In this document: piece after piece, positions 53,770 to 61,359 of the stretch
How positions within the stretch are numbered: position 1 is the stretch's first letter
Layout: every line of letters starts with the position of its first letter
Assembly: GCA_020634165.1 (NCBI GenBank)
Contig: JACKCF010000003.1
Coordinates: 186,001-250,000 of the forward strand
Reading direction: 5' to 3'
DNA: 64,000 bases
From: Anaerolineaceae bacterium
GTDB taxonomy: Bacteria; Chloroflexota; Anaerolineae; Aggregatilineales; Phototrophicaceae
Position numbers and translations under genes: made by a program
The notes under the pieces: model-generated
What the model was told of the DNA's origin: nothing
Seen by the model: the letters and a program-made list of their open reading frames with translations, nothing else
The model's database searches: none

Positions 53770-54129
53770 TGATGTCTCCCGAAAAATTCTTTTGAACTAC
53801 AAACTCCGAAAATGTGTTTCGCGCCTCTCTCTGACGGTTGCATCTCCTTCCTGAAAAATCCGATATCTGGTGCTGCAAATTACCAAGAATCAGATGCCTA
53901 TTTATCAGATACGCATATCGCACAATGACATCTGGTTAAAACGTCCTGAGACGTATTCCAATTTGCAGATGGACGATAGAAACCCGCTAACATAAGCTGA
54001 TTAATCAGCTTATTCACAAGATTGCGAAGCAGTCTTTTGGTAGGCATGAAGAAAGGGAGAGAGGACCAAAATACCGAGAGTGCGACACTATTAAGTTTGC
54101 TCAAAATCACTAAATGAAACAGGTTCATA
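53770..54129 (-). other. Long 5' leader with a 22-bp perfect palindrome
   Basis: No gene is apparent in the 360 bases between the predicted transcription start and the binding-protein ATG. A 22-bp perfect palindrome (half-site ATAAGCTGATT) lies at 53992-54013, and ACGTC-CTGA-GACGT forms a short hairpin near 53941-53954. The palindrome could be a second operator or, as RNA, a hairpin within the leader. Confidence 0.45.
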
Positions 54130-54181
54130 TGAATAAATATTCAAGCGTGATATTATACTCACAGAGATTGTATCGTGTTCA
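54130..54181 (-). promoter_or_regulatory. Promoter with TGAATA-N2-TATTCA operator
   Basis: On the minus strand TGAACA (54181-54176) and a consensus TATAAT (54157-54152) are 18 bases apart, giving a start near 54145. The palindrome TGAATA-AA-TATTCA (54130-54143) lies at the start point; it overlaps another one, TTCATATGAA (54124-54133). The same 14-bp motif is found at 34-47 and 3494-3507. Confidence 0.55.
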
Positions 54182-54334
54182 GTGTGTCTTGTCAAAAACT
54201 CCTGGCAACTTTTGGGCAGGTAACGTATGTCTTCAGTTATGGTGTTCAAGGAATTTTTAGAGGCACAGCTATCAAGATGAAAAGGCTGGCATCATTCCAC
54301 AACTTTTAGGCTGTGAATTACGATACACATATTG

Positions 54335-54398
54335 GAACTTTGATCACATTATGTGGGCAGATACATGACAACTGGCCTACGAACCTATATCAAAGTTC
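54335..54398. repeat. Spaced inverted repeat upstream of the MMPL gene
   Basis: GAACTTTGAT (54335-54344) and ATCAAAGTTC (54389-54398) are perfect inverted copies 44 bases apart, 140-200 bases before the MMPL gene. They could be paired regulator sites or the arms of an RNA stem. The remainder of 54182-54534 shows no gene and no clear promoter. Confidence 0.45.
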
Positions 54399-54534
54399 AT
54401 GGGTAGCATCGGGTAAAATAAATTCTATGGGTGGAGAAGATAGCTCCTCAAACGCATAGGAAAATCGCGACCCATTCATAAAATTTGCATACAGCACGAC
54501 AACGCTCATTACAAAAAACACAAGGTACACGAGA

Positions 54535-57096
54535 ATGATCTTTGAACAAATCGGAAAAATCGCTGTTAGATGGCGCTATGCCATCATCGGTGCATGGATT
54601 GCTGCCGTTGTCATCGTCACCCTGATTGCACCCAATCTGTCCGATGTGGCGACTTCTGACCAAAGCGTGATGCTACCTGCCGACGCGCCTTTTCGGCATG
54701 AGCTTGAAGTCTACCAAGAGGCGTTTCCGGCTTCTTCTGGCAGCACCAGTATGGTGATTGTCGTCCAGACAGATGATGATCTGGGCATATTGAACCAGGC
54801 AAATAGCTCCTTTGACGAGCAGATCGACACGCCAACGAGCCAGTACATCTCCCAACTGGTCGAGTGGTTAAATGGCGAAGAAGCGCCTGAGAGCATCATC
54901 AACGTCATATCCCCTGTAAGTTCGGAACAAGTGGCGGATATGACCGTTGATGAAAGCAATGAAATTGCCATGATTCCTGTGAATCTGAGCATGGCAGCAG
55001 CCGATACCAATTTCAGTCAGATCGTCACTGAGCCAATTCGGGAGTGGATTGATGCCAATCAACCCGATGGTGTCGCGAGTTACATTACGGGCGCGCAGCC
55101 TGTGCTCTCCGCATTCTCCGACGCCGCTATTTCTACAGCAGAAAGCACACTGGTCGTTACGGTTGGCCTTGTGATTGTGCTGCTGCTGCTGATTTATCGT
55201 TCGCCTGTTAGTCCACTGATCCCGTTGTCAGTTGTCACTGTCTCGTATTTGATTACGCGCGGCCTGGTGGCCATGCTGGCAGATGGGACCCTGATCGTTT
55301 CCAGCTATGCGGACATTCTGCTAGTGGTGGTGATTTATGGCGCAGGGACGGACTACTGCCTGTTTTTGATTAGCCGCTTCAGAGAAGAAGTCGCTGACAA
55401 CAGCAACATTCATGAATCTACTGTGACGACTATCGAAAAGGTCGGAGAGACCATCACCAGCAGCGCAGGAACCATCTTTGTTGGCTTCACGGCGATGGTC
55501 TTCGCCGAGTTTGGTCTGTTTAACACCTCTGGTCCGGCACTTGCGATTGGTATCATCGTCGCGCTGTTGGCTGGCTTAACACTCGTCCCCGCGATCCTTT
55601 CGGTATTAGGTAACCGCGCTTTCTGGCCAGGTAAGGCAACGCATCGGTCTTCTGGCAGGTTTTACAAAGCGACCTCAAACCTCGTTGCTCAACGGCCACT
55701 GCTGGTGATTGTTGTCGTAGTGGGTTTGATGCTGCCGCTGGGTATCTATGGTCTTTCAGCACCATTGAATTACAGCACGGTTTCCGACTTGCCCAATGAT
55801 CTAGAGGCAAAACAGGGTTACCAGGTGCTAGAGCGATCCCTCGGCCCTGGCAACCTTTCGCCGTTGACCGTCACAGCGACCGACCGTGACCCAGAAACCA
55901 TGAGCGCTGAAATCGCTCGGCTCGAAGCTGACCTGATGGCGTTGGATGGCGTTGCCGACGTCATGAGCCTGAACAACCCAACCGGACAGAGCGGCGAATT
56001 CGCAAATATTCTTCAGGTTGATGGCCAATTACGACTCATCGCCACGATGATGTCTTCGACAACCAGCGGCGGTGCAATCCCTGATCTACAGAGTGCAACC
56101 TCACTATTGCAAGGCATGGCCACCTACTTCAACAATATCGCAGATCGATTCCCGGAAGTGGCTGACGATCCGAATCTTGTGACTTTGCAGGAAGCCTTCG
56201 CTAGTCCACTCACTTTCTTCCAGAAAATGAGCGAGGTCGAACCCGCACTTGAGGCGCTCGCGACACGCTTTGAAAGTGTTGAAAATCCGTATATGGACAT
56301 CACTGAACTGGCGGACTTAGTACCATCTGACTCCGACATGGCCGGAGCAGATGCTATCGCTCAACTGCTGGATCGCCATCTTTCTGAAGATAGGACCAGC
56401 TATCGTATGGATGTCATCCTGGCTGAAGACCCCAACAGTGCAGAGGGTCTGGACGCGGTCTTACAGATTCGAGAACTTTTGCCTGCATACGAAAATGGCG
56501 GCGAAGCTGTCGTCACCGGCCAACCCGCCATCATCGCTGACCTGCGAGACACGCTTGATTATGACTTGGTGCTAACGATTGGCGTCGTCAGCCTGGGTAT
56601 TTTCATCGTGCTGCTGTTGATGCTGCGCAGCCTGATCGCCCCTATTTACCTGATCGCAACGGTTGGCCTCAGCTATATTTTCACGCTGGGCATCACGCAG
56701 TTTGCTTTCAGCGTTGTGCTGGGTACAGGTGAAGGTCTGTCATTCATCATCCCTGTTTTCGCCTTTGTATTCCTGGTCGCCCTGGGCGTGGATTACAGCA
56801 TCTTCCTGATTGGGCGCGTAAAGGAAGAAGTGGGGCACCGTGGCATTTTGGATGGCGTTCATGAAGCAGTGGTGGCCACTGGACCGATTATCACATCGGC
56901 AGGCATTATCCTGGCTGGCACCTTCGCCTCGATGGTCTTTGGGGACATCACGGCGCTGGCGCAACTCGGTTTTGCGGTCGCTGTTGGTGTGCTGATCGAC
57001 ACCTTCATTGTGCGAACGATGCTCGTTCCGGCGATTACGATTCTGCTGGGCAAGTGGGCATGGTGGCCGGGTGGTGTGCCCCAGGCAAAGTCCTAG
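54535..57096 (+). CDS. MMPL-family RND exporter
   Basis: An 853-residue protein of the MMPL/RND superfamily, built of two halves, each with one membrane helix, a large external domain and five further helices. The two Asp-Tyr proton-relay sites are present: YGAGTDYCLFLISRFREE in the first half and ALGVDYSIFLIGRVKEE in the second. Relatives export lipids, polyketides or drugs by proton motive force. It stands alone between a spaced inverted repeat and a terminator; no cargo genes are adjacent. Confidence 0.9.
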   Translation: MIFEQIGKIAVRWRYAIIGAWIAAVVIVTLIAPNLSDVATSDQSVMLPADAPFRHELEVYQEAFPASSGSTSMVIVVQTDDDLGILNQANSSFDEQIDTPTSQYISQLVEWLNGEEAPESIINVISPVSSEQVADMTVDESNEIAMIPVNLSMAAADTNFSQIVTEPIREWIDANQPDGVASYITGAQPVLSAFSDAAISTAESTLVVTVGLVIVLLLLIYRSPVSPLIPLSVVTVSYLITRGLVAMLADGTLIVSSYADILLVVVIYGAGTDYCLFLISRFREEVADNSNIHESTVTTIEKVGETITSSAGTIFVGFTAMVFAEFGLFNTSGPALAIGIIVALLAGLTLVPAILSVLGNRAFWPGKATHRSSGRFYKATSNLVAQRPLLVIVVVVGLMLPLGIYGLSAPLNYSTVSDLPNDLEAKQGYQVLERSLGPGNLSPLTVTATDRDPETMSAEIARLEADLMALDGVADVMSLNNPTGQSGEFANILQVDGQLRLIATMMSSTTSGGAIPDLQSATSLLQGMATYFNNIADRFPEVADDPNLVTLQEAFASPLTFFQKMSEVEPALEALATRFESVENPYMDITELADLVPSDSDMAGADAIAQLLDRHLSEDRTSYRMDVILAEDPNSAEGLDAVLQIRELLPAYENGGEAVVTGQPAIIADLRDTLDYDLVLTIGVVSLGIFIVLLLMLRSLIAPIYLIATVGLSYIFTLGITQFAFSVVLGTGEGLSFIIPVFAFVFLVALGVDYSIFLIGRVKEEVGHRGILDGVHEAVVATGPIITSAGIILAGTFASMVFGDITALAQLGFAVAVGVLIDTFIVRTMLVPAITILLGKWAWWPGGVPQAKS

Positions 57097-57126
57097 TACG
57101 CCACAAGCTATATCGACATACAATGG

Positions 57127-57160
57127 CAGGGGCATTCATCGAGTGCCCCTGTCTCTTTTT
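57127..57160 (+). terminator. Intrinsic terminator of the MMPL gene
   Basis: A perfect 8-bp GC-rich stem (CAGGGGCA/TGCCCCTG) with a 9-base loop is followed directly by TCTCTTTTT: a standard rho-independent terminator. Confidence 0.88.
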
Positions 57161-57190
57161 AGACCCTGCGATCCACAAAAATATGTCAAT

Positions 57191-57222
57191 TAAAAAGGTC
57201 CAGCGTCACATAGCCGGACCTT
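57191..57222 (-). terminator. Intrinsic terminator of the aldo/keto reductase gene
   Basis: On the minus strand the stem AAGGTCC/GGACCTT with a 14-base loop is followed by TTTTTAATT, the expected U-run, 24 bases after the stop codon at 57246. Confidence 0.85.
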
Positions 57223-57245
57223 CTCTTTAAACCTGGCATACATAC

Positions 57246-58244
57246 CTAAGACTGATACGGTTCCGGCTTGTTGTCCAGAACATCTTCAATCTTGGCTATG
57301 ACGTCATCTGTCAACTGGTGGGCAATATCAATCGCGCCGAGGTTATCTTTGATTTGGTGCAGTTTGGTCGCGCCGGTAATCGCTGTGCTGACATTCGGAT
57401 TTTTGATCGTCCATGCCAGAGCCAATTGCGCCATCGTCGCACCCAGTTCCTCCGCGATTGTGGTCAGTTCGCGCACCTTTGCAATCGCTGCCTGTCCCTC
57501 ATCACTTAAGAGTCGGTCTTTTAGCCAACTGTAACTCTCTAAAGCCATCCGAGAATCTGATGGAACACCATCATTGTACTTGCCCGTCAGGATGCCGGAT
57601 GCCAATGGCGACCAGATGGTCGTTCCCAGACCGATTTCATCATATAGACGCGCATACTCAAGCTCAAAACGCTCGCGGAAAAGCATGTTGTACTGGGGCT
57701 GCTCCATCGTTGGCGGGACGAGATTATACTGCCGTGCGACACTGTAAGCCTGCATGATTTCCTGCGCGGACCATTCCGACGTGCCCCAATACAATACTTT
57801 GCCCTGCGTTATCAGATCGGACATAGCACGTACCGTTTCTTCAATCGGCACCTGTGGATCAGGGCGATGGCAGAAATAGAGATCGAGATAATCAACATTC
57901 AGCCTGTCCATAGCCTGATGGCAAGCGTCGAAGATATGCTTGCGTGAGAGGCCCCGCTGTATCGGCGAAGGGTTCTCGATGGCGCCGCCAAAGACCTTAC
58001 TCGATACCAGATAACTATCACGCCGCCAACCCGTCTGCTTGAGCACTTCGCCCATGATGGTCTCGGCTTCGCCCTTCGCGTAGACCTCGGCGTTGTCGAA
58101 GAAATTCATGCCTGCATCGTAGCAAGTTGTCATAATTTCCTTGGCCGTATCAACCCCAAGCTGATTGGAGAACGATACCCAGGCTCCATAAGACAATACG
58201 CTTACCTGTAATCCGCTACTGCCTAAACGACGATACTCCACCAC
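57246..58244 (-). CDS. Aldo/keto reductase, potassium-channel-beta type
   Basis: A 332-residue NADPH-dependent aldo/keto reductase close to the YghZ/Kv-beta (AKR6) group. The tetrad is visible: Asp and Tyr in NFFDNAEVYAKGEAE, Lys in LVSSKVFGG and His in YFCHRPDPQ. IWSPLASGILTGKY is typical. It probably reduces small aldehydes or ketones in the cytosol. It is a single gene with its own terminator. Confidence 0.9.
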   Translation of the reverse strand: MVEYRRLGSSGLQVSVLSYGAWVSFSNQLGVDTAKEIMTTCYDAGMNFFDNAEVYAKGEAETIMGEVLKQTGWRRDSYLVSSKVFGGAIENPSPIQRGLSRKHIFDACHQAMDRLNVDYLDLYFCHRPDPQVPIEETVRAMSDLITQGKVLYWGTSEWSAQEIMQAYSVARQYNLVPPTMEQPQYNMLFRERFELEYARLYDEIGLGTTIWSPLASGILTGKYNDGVPSDSRMALESYSWLKDRLLSDEGQAAIAKVRELTTIAEELGATMAQLALAWTIKNPNVSTAITGATKLHQIKDNLGAIDIAHQLTDDVIAKIEDVLDNKPEPYQS

Positions 58245-58385
58245 ACACTCCTAGAAATAATCTCTGAATAGTCAGTGGCCATTATACGTGCCCCACCGCA
58301 GACCATTCAACTTATCGGTATGTTCAACAAACTTCCGATGAGAAGCAATGAAAGCTACAATAGAGTGTCAGAAGCGGAGTCAATC

Positions 58386-59549
58386 ATGTCAGTTGATTAT
58401 CAGAATGACCTAAGACGATTGGGTCAGTTCATTACCCAACCAGATGCGACGCAGTGCACCCCTCAATTGTATGCCGCAGCCATGCAGCATAAGGTAGCTG
58501 GCTACATCCTGGAGATAATGGAAAATCGCCTGGGAAGTACGCCCTCGGACCCCGCGTTAGAAGAACTGGCAAATACCGCTCGTACGAATGGCTGGAAGAT
58601 CATCGTTCAAGACAATGAAATGCAAGCCATCAACAGGCTATTGAATGACCACAATATCCGGCCCATTTGGATAAAAGGCGCGGCGTTAGCTCACACTATA
58701 TATGGCAATCCATTGTTGAGAAGCCGAACGGATCTGGATTTCATTGTGAAGGAAGATGATTTTGGGCGCGCCCATGAGCATCTTCTGGAAAGTGGCTATT
58801 TTGATATTAAAGGTGAAAAGCTCGAAACTGGCCTGGACAGCCTTGACCATCACATCGTACTCCGGTCTAAGAGGTACAATTCGGTCGTCGTAGAATTACA
58901 TCGTGCACTACTGGGCAATGCGTTCTTCAAAGAGATTCCGCCGAAAACGCTGGCACGCTGGCTGCAAGATACACTTATTTTCTCAATCAACGGTGACACG
59001 TATCACACACTCCAACCAGAGATTCATCTGGTGTATCTGAGTGCCCACACGATGCTACAGCATGGTCTGAAACACATCATCTTCCGAAACTTGCTGGATA
59101 TTCATTTACTCATCCAGACATACCCTATGAATTGGGATATCATCGCCAAAGAAGCGTCAAATCTCAAATGGGTTCACCTCGTAAGATCAAATTTGGATCT
59201 GGTTGATGACTGCTTTGGTGAGCATTACACAGATCGGTTGGAAAGCAGTCTTATGGATGTGCCCGGATTTACGGAAGATGCTGACCGTACGTTCCTTATG
59301 AGTCATCGTGATACAAGCGGCGAACTCGTCATTCGCCAGCTCCAGCAACTCAACTGGAAGGATCGCATCACAGCGATTTATCGCATTGCTTTGCCATCAA
59401 GATCGTATATGCGAATGCGCTATGACATTCCTCAAGACCGTTCAACCGCACCTTATTATTTCGGTCGATGGTTTCGTCAGGCGAAGGGGCTTGCTAAGGC
59501 TTTGTTCAGGCGGCTCAATCTCTTGATTACGAGCAATCGTGATGGATAG
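58386..59549 (+). CDS. Nucleotidyltransferase family protein (NTP_transf_5-like)
   Basis: A 387-residue protein with the nucleotidyltransferase pattern IKGAALAHTIYGNPLLRSRTDLDFIV, in which the two Asp of TDLD are the candidate metal ligands, and a helical C-terminal half. Proteins of this uncharacterised family are found beside lasso-peptide genes, for example in paeninodin-type clusters, and such genes start 1.1 kb downstream here. I chose the ATG at 58386, seven bases after GGAG; an in-frame start 37 codons upstream lacks a ribosome site. Its role in peptide tailoring is only inferred from position. Confidence 0.7.
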   Translation: MSVDYQNDLRRLGQFITQPDATQCTPQLYAAAMQHKVAGYILEIMENRLGSTPSDPALEELANTARTNGWKIIVQDNEMQAINRLLNDHNIRPIWIKGAALAHTIYGNPLLRSRTDLDFIVKEDDFGRAHEHLLESGYFDIKGEKLETGLDSLDHHIVLRSKRYNSVVVELHRALLGNAFFKEIPPKTLARWLQDTLIFSINGDTYHTLQPEIHLVYLSAHTMLQHGLKHIIFRNLLDIHLLIQTYPMNWDIIAKEASNLKWVHLVRSNLDLVDDCFGEHYTDRLESSLMDVPGFTEDADRTFLMSHRDTSGELVIRQLQQLNWKDRITAIYRIALPSRSYMRMRYDIPQDRSTAPYYFGRWFRQAKGLAKALFRRLNLLITSNRDG

Positions 59550-59608
59550 AAGGTGATTACGAGGCTTTAGATTATCACAGTCAGGATGGGTTATTCTTGC
59601 ATATATAT

Positions 59609-59650
59609 AAAAGACCCACACCAGAAGTATGGTGCGGGTCTTTTGTTTTT
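59609..59650. terminator. Bidirectional terminator
   Basis: A 15-bp stem with one mismatch (AAAAGACCCACACCA/TGGTGCGGGTCTTTT), 6-base loop, then GTTTTT on the plus strand; A-rich on the other side. It serves the convergent nucleotidyltransferase and secreted-protein genes. Confidence 0.88.
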
Positions 59651-59675
59651 CTAGATGATTTGAGAGCGAAAGAAC

Positions 59676-60467
59676 TTAGCCGCCGTAATCAAGGCGATAG
59701 CTATCCGTCAGCGGAAGCGTGAAGACGATGACCGATACCTTGCCATCCGGCTCAAAAACATTCAACTGGTATTCGCCAGTCGTCAGCTTGGACAAGATCA
59801 TACGACCATCCGCGCTTGTAGCGATAACCGTATTTTCCTCTGGATTCGCTGGCAAGGCGGCAATGTCATCAGCAAAGACAAAAATGACGGACTGGCCTAG
59901 AAGTGAATCCCACACGTTGATGTTGTAGCTGTCGCCTTCTTGGTTTACATACAAGGCCCACGTGTCGCGGGCGCAGTCAGCCGCATTAACACGACCATCT
60001 GTACCGCAAGATCCACCAGATGAACCAGAACTTGTTACTGATGTTTCTACAGCATCACCGCTGCTACCGGATATGCCATATCCCCTTACGCCGAAATATA
60101 TCGTATCATAGGCGTCCGTAAGAATCGGATCAATTGAAATGCTGAACGAATTTGCTCCGACTACGCCTGTATAGTTTCCATCATAAATTATCCGATAGGT
60201 GTAACTTTGTGAGGGTAAGACATCAGCATGAGGTGACAATTGTGAGGCATTTGTGGGACCATAGTATGACTCGTAATTAAAGGCTTAAATGTAGACAAAA
60301 AACTCGCCAGTACAATTGCTGTCTGCAGTCCACTGCATCTCAGCATAATCAACATTTGCAACGGTCTGTGTAATTGAAACACTGCAAGAAGCGGAAGAAC
60401 CAGCGAATACTGTTGTGGAAGTGAAGAACAGTCCTACGAGAATAGTGAAAATCACGAATTTGCGCAT
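59676..60467 (-). pseudogene. Secreted cell-surface protein gene interrupted by one stop codon
   Basis: Reading from 60467, a 60-codon opening with a signal peptide (ending VFAGSSASC) runs to a TAA at 60287-60285; the same frame then stays open to 59676. Without the stop it would encode about 263 residues: signal peptide, beta-rich domain, a serine/glycine linker and a C-terminal domain with GTDGRVNAADCARDTWALY, a pattern I associate with Anaerolineae surface proteins. The promoter side (TTGACA 60530-60525, CATAAA 60507-60502 on the minus strand) looks intact. Either a recent nonsense mutation or a base error. Confidence 0.7.
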
Positions 60468-60638
60468 AGAATGGACATTTCTACTAACTGGTCACATAAA
60501 ATTTATGAACTATTCCTGGCTTTCTGTCAAGTGACAAAGGTACCTACACCTTTTCAAATTATAAGCGTGCAGTAAGATATAGGTTGTAATTGTTTGCGTC
60601 GAGATATGTGTAGCTGCAAGAAGAGCGAAGGAAACGGA

Positions 60639-60914
60639 ATGAGATCTGGTACTGTTAAGATGTCGCCCAATGTGATCTTCCGTGAGATTGCTGGAGAGTC
60701 GATCTTACTTAACCTGGACACTGAAACCTACTGGGGACTCGATAAAGTGGGTACTGATATCTTAAAAAGTCTACTCGAATCCGAGACCTTTCAGCATGCA
60801 CAAGAAAAATTGAAGAGCGTATACGATATCGACCCAGATACCCTAAGCCAGGACATAGATGACCTCGTACGGAGCTTGGTAGATGCAGGACTTCTTGTTG
60901 TTGAAGACGAATAA
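60639..60914 (+). CDS. Lasso peptide B1 protein (PqqD-like leader-binding)
   Basis: A 91-residue PqqD-family protein. The fold signature is NVIFREIAGESILLNLDTETYWGLDKVGTDI followed by a helical C-terminal part ending in LVDAGLLVVEDE. In lasso-peptide clusters a protein of this size (B1, the RiPP recognition element) binds the leader of the precursor and presents it to protease and cyclase. The ATG at 60639 has AAGGAA seven bases upstream; the frame opens earlier but the extra residues do not match the family. It overlaps the B2 gene by 32 bases. Confidence 0.88.
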   Translation: MRSGTVKMSPNVIFREIAGESILLNLDTETYWGLDKVGTDILKSLLESETFQHAQEKLKSVYDIDPDTLSQDIDDLVRSLVDAGLLVVEDE

Positions 60915-61350
60915 GTGGCATCAGTTTTGGCAATTGCGTTTAAAAGATAAGCTATTCCTGGCTTACATCGCGTTGCTACTCGTTTTTGCAGCAGTCTGTC
61001 GTCGAATCTTCTCCCTACGTCAACTACAGAAAATCATGTCCTTTTTATTTCCGTTAGCCCATCATCCAGGATATCTATACGGAAACAACAGCTTAAATGC
61101 GGTTGAACGCACTACCCGTCTACTACAGATTGCTGCGACACATGGTTTATTCAAAGCAAACTGTCTTGAACAATCGCTGATATTATGGGGCTTGTTGAGA
61201 AAACAAGGAATCCATCCAAAAATTGTGATTGGTGCTTGCCTCGTTGACGGCCAGTTACAGTCCCACGCATGGCTTGAATACGAGGACCAGGTCATCAATG
61301 AACAAGAAGATGTCGCATCCCACTATCCAATGATTATCAACTCTTTCTAG
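60883..61350 (+). CDS. Lasso peptide B2 protein (transglutaminase-like leader peptidase)
   Basis: A 155-residue protein of the lasso B2 family (PF13471). The catalytic cysteine is Cys94 in KANCLEQSLILWGLLRKQG and the histidine is His128 in QSHAWLEY, followed by VINEQED which should supply the acidic residue. B2 cuts the leader off the precursor, with B1. Length fits stand-alone B2 proteins (about 140-150). The start at 60883 lies within B1, with GGAG nine bases upstream; TTG codons slightly downstream are alternatives. Confidence 0.88.
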   Translation: MQDFLLLKTNKWHQFWQLRLKDKLFLAYIALLLVFAAVCRRIFSLRQLQKIMSFLFPLAHHPGYLYGNNSLNAVERTTRLLQIAATHGLFKANCLEQSLILWGLLRKQGIHPKIVIGACLVDGQLQSHAWLEYEDQVINEQEDVASHYPMIINSF

Positions 61351-61359
61351 TCGAAATTT

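Noticed and set aside
53898..54128. A 76-residue minus-strand frame upstream of the third transporter
   Set aside because: No ribosome site, no family resemblance, and it lies across promoter and palindromes.
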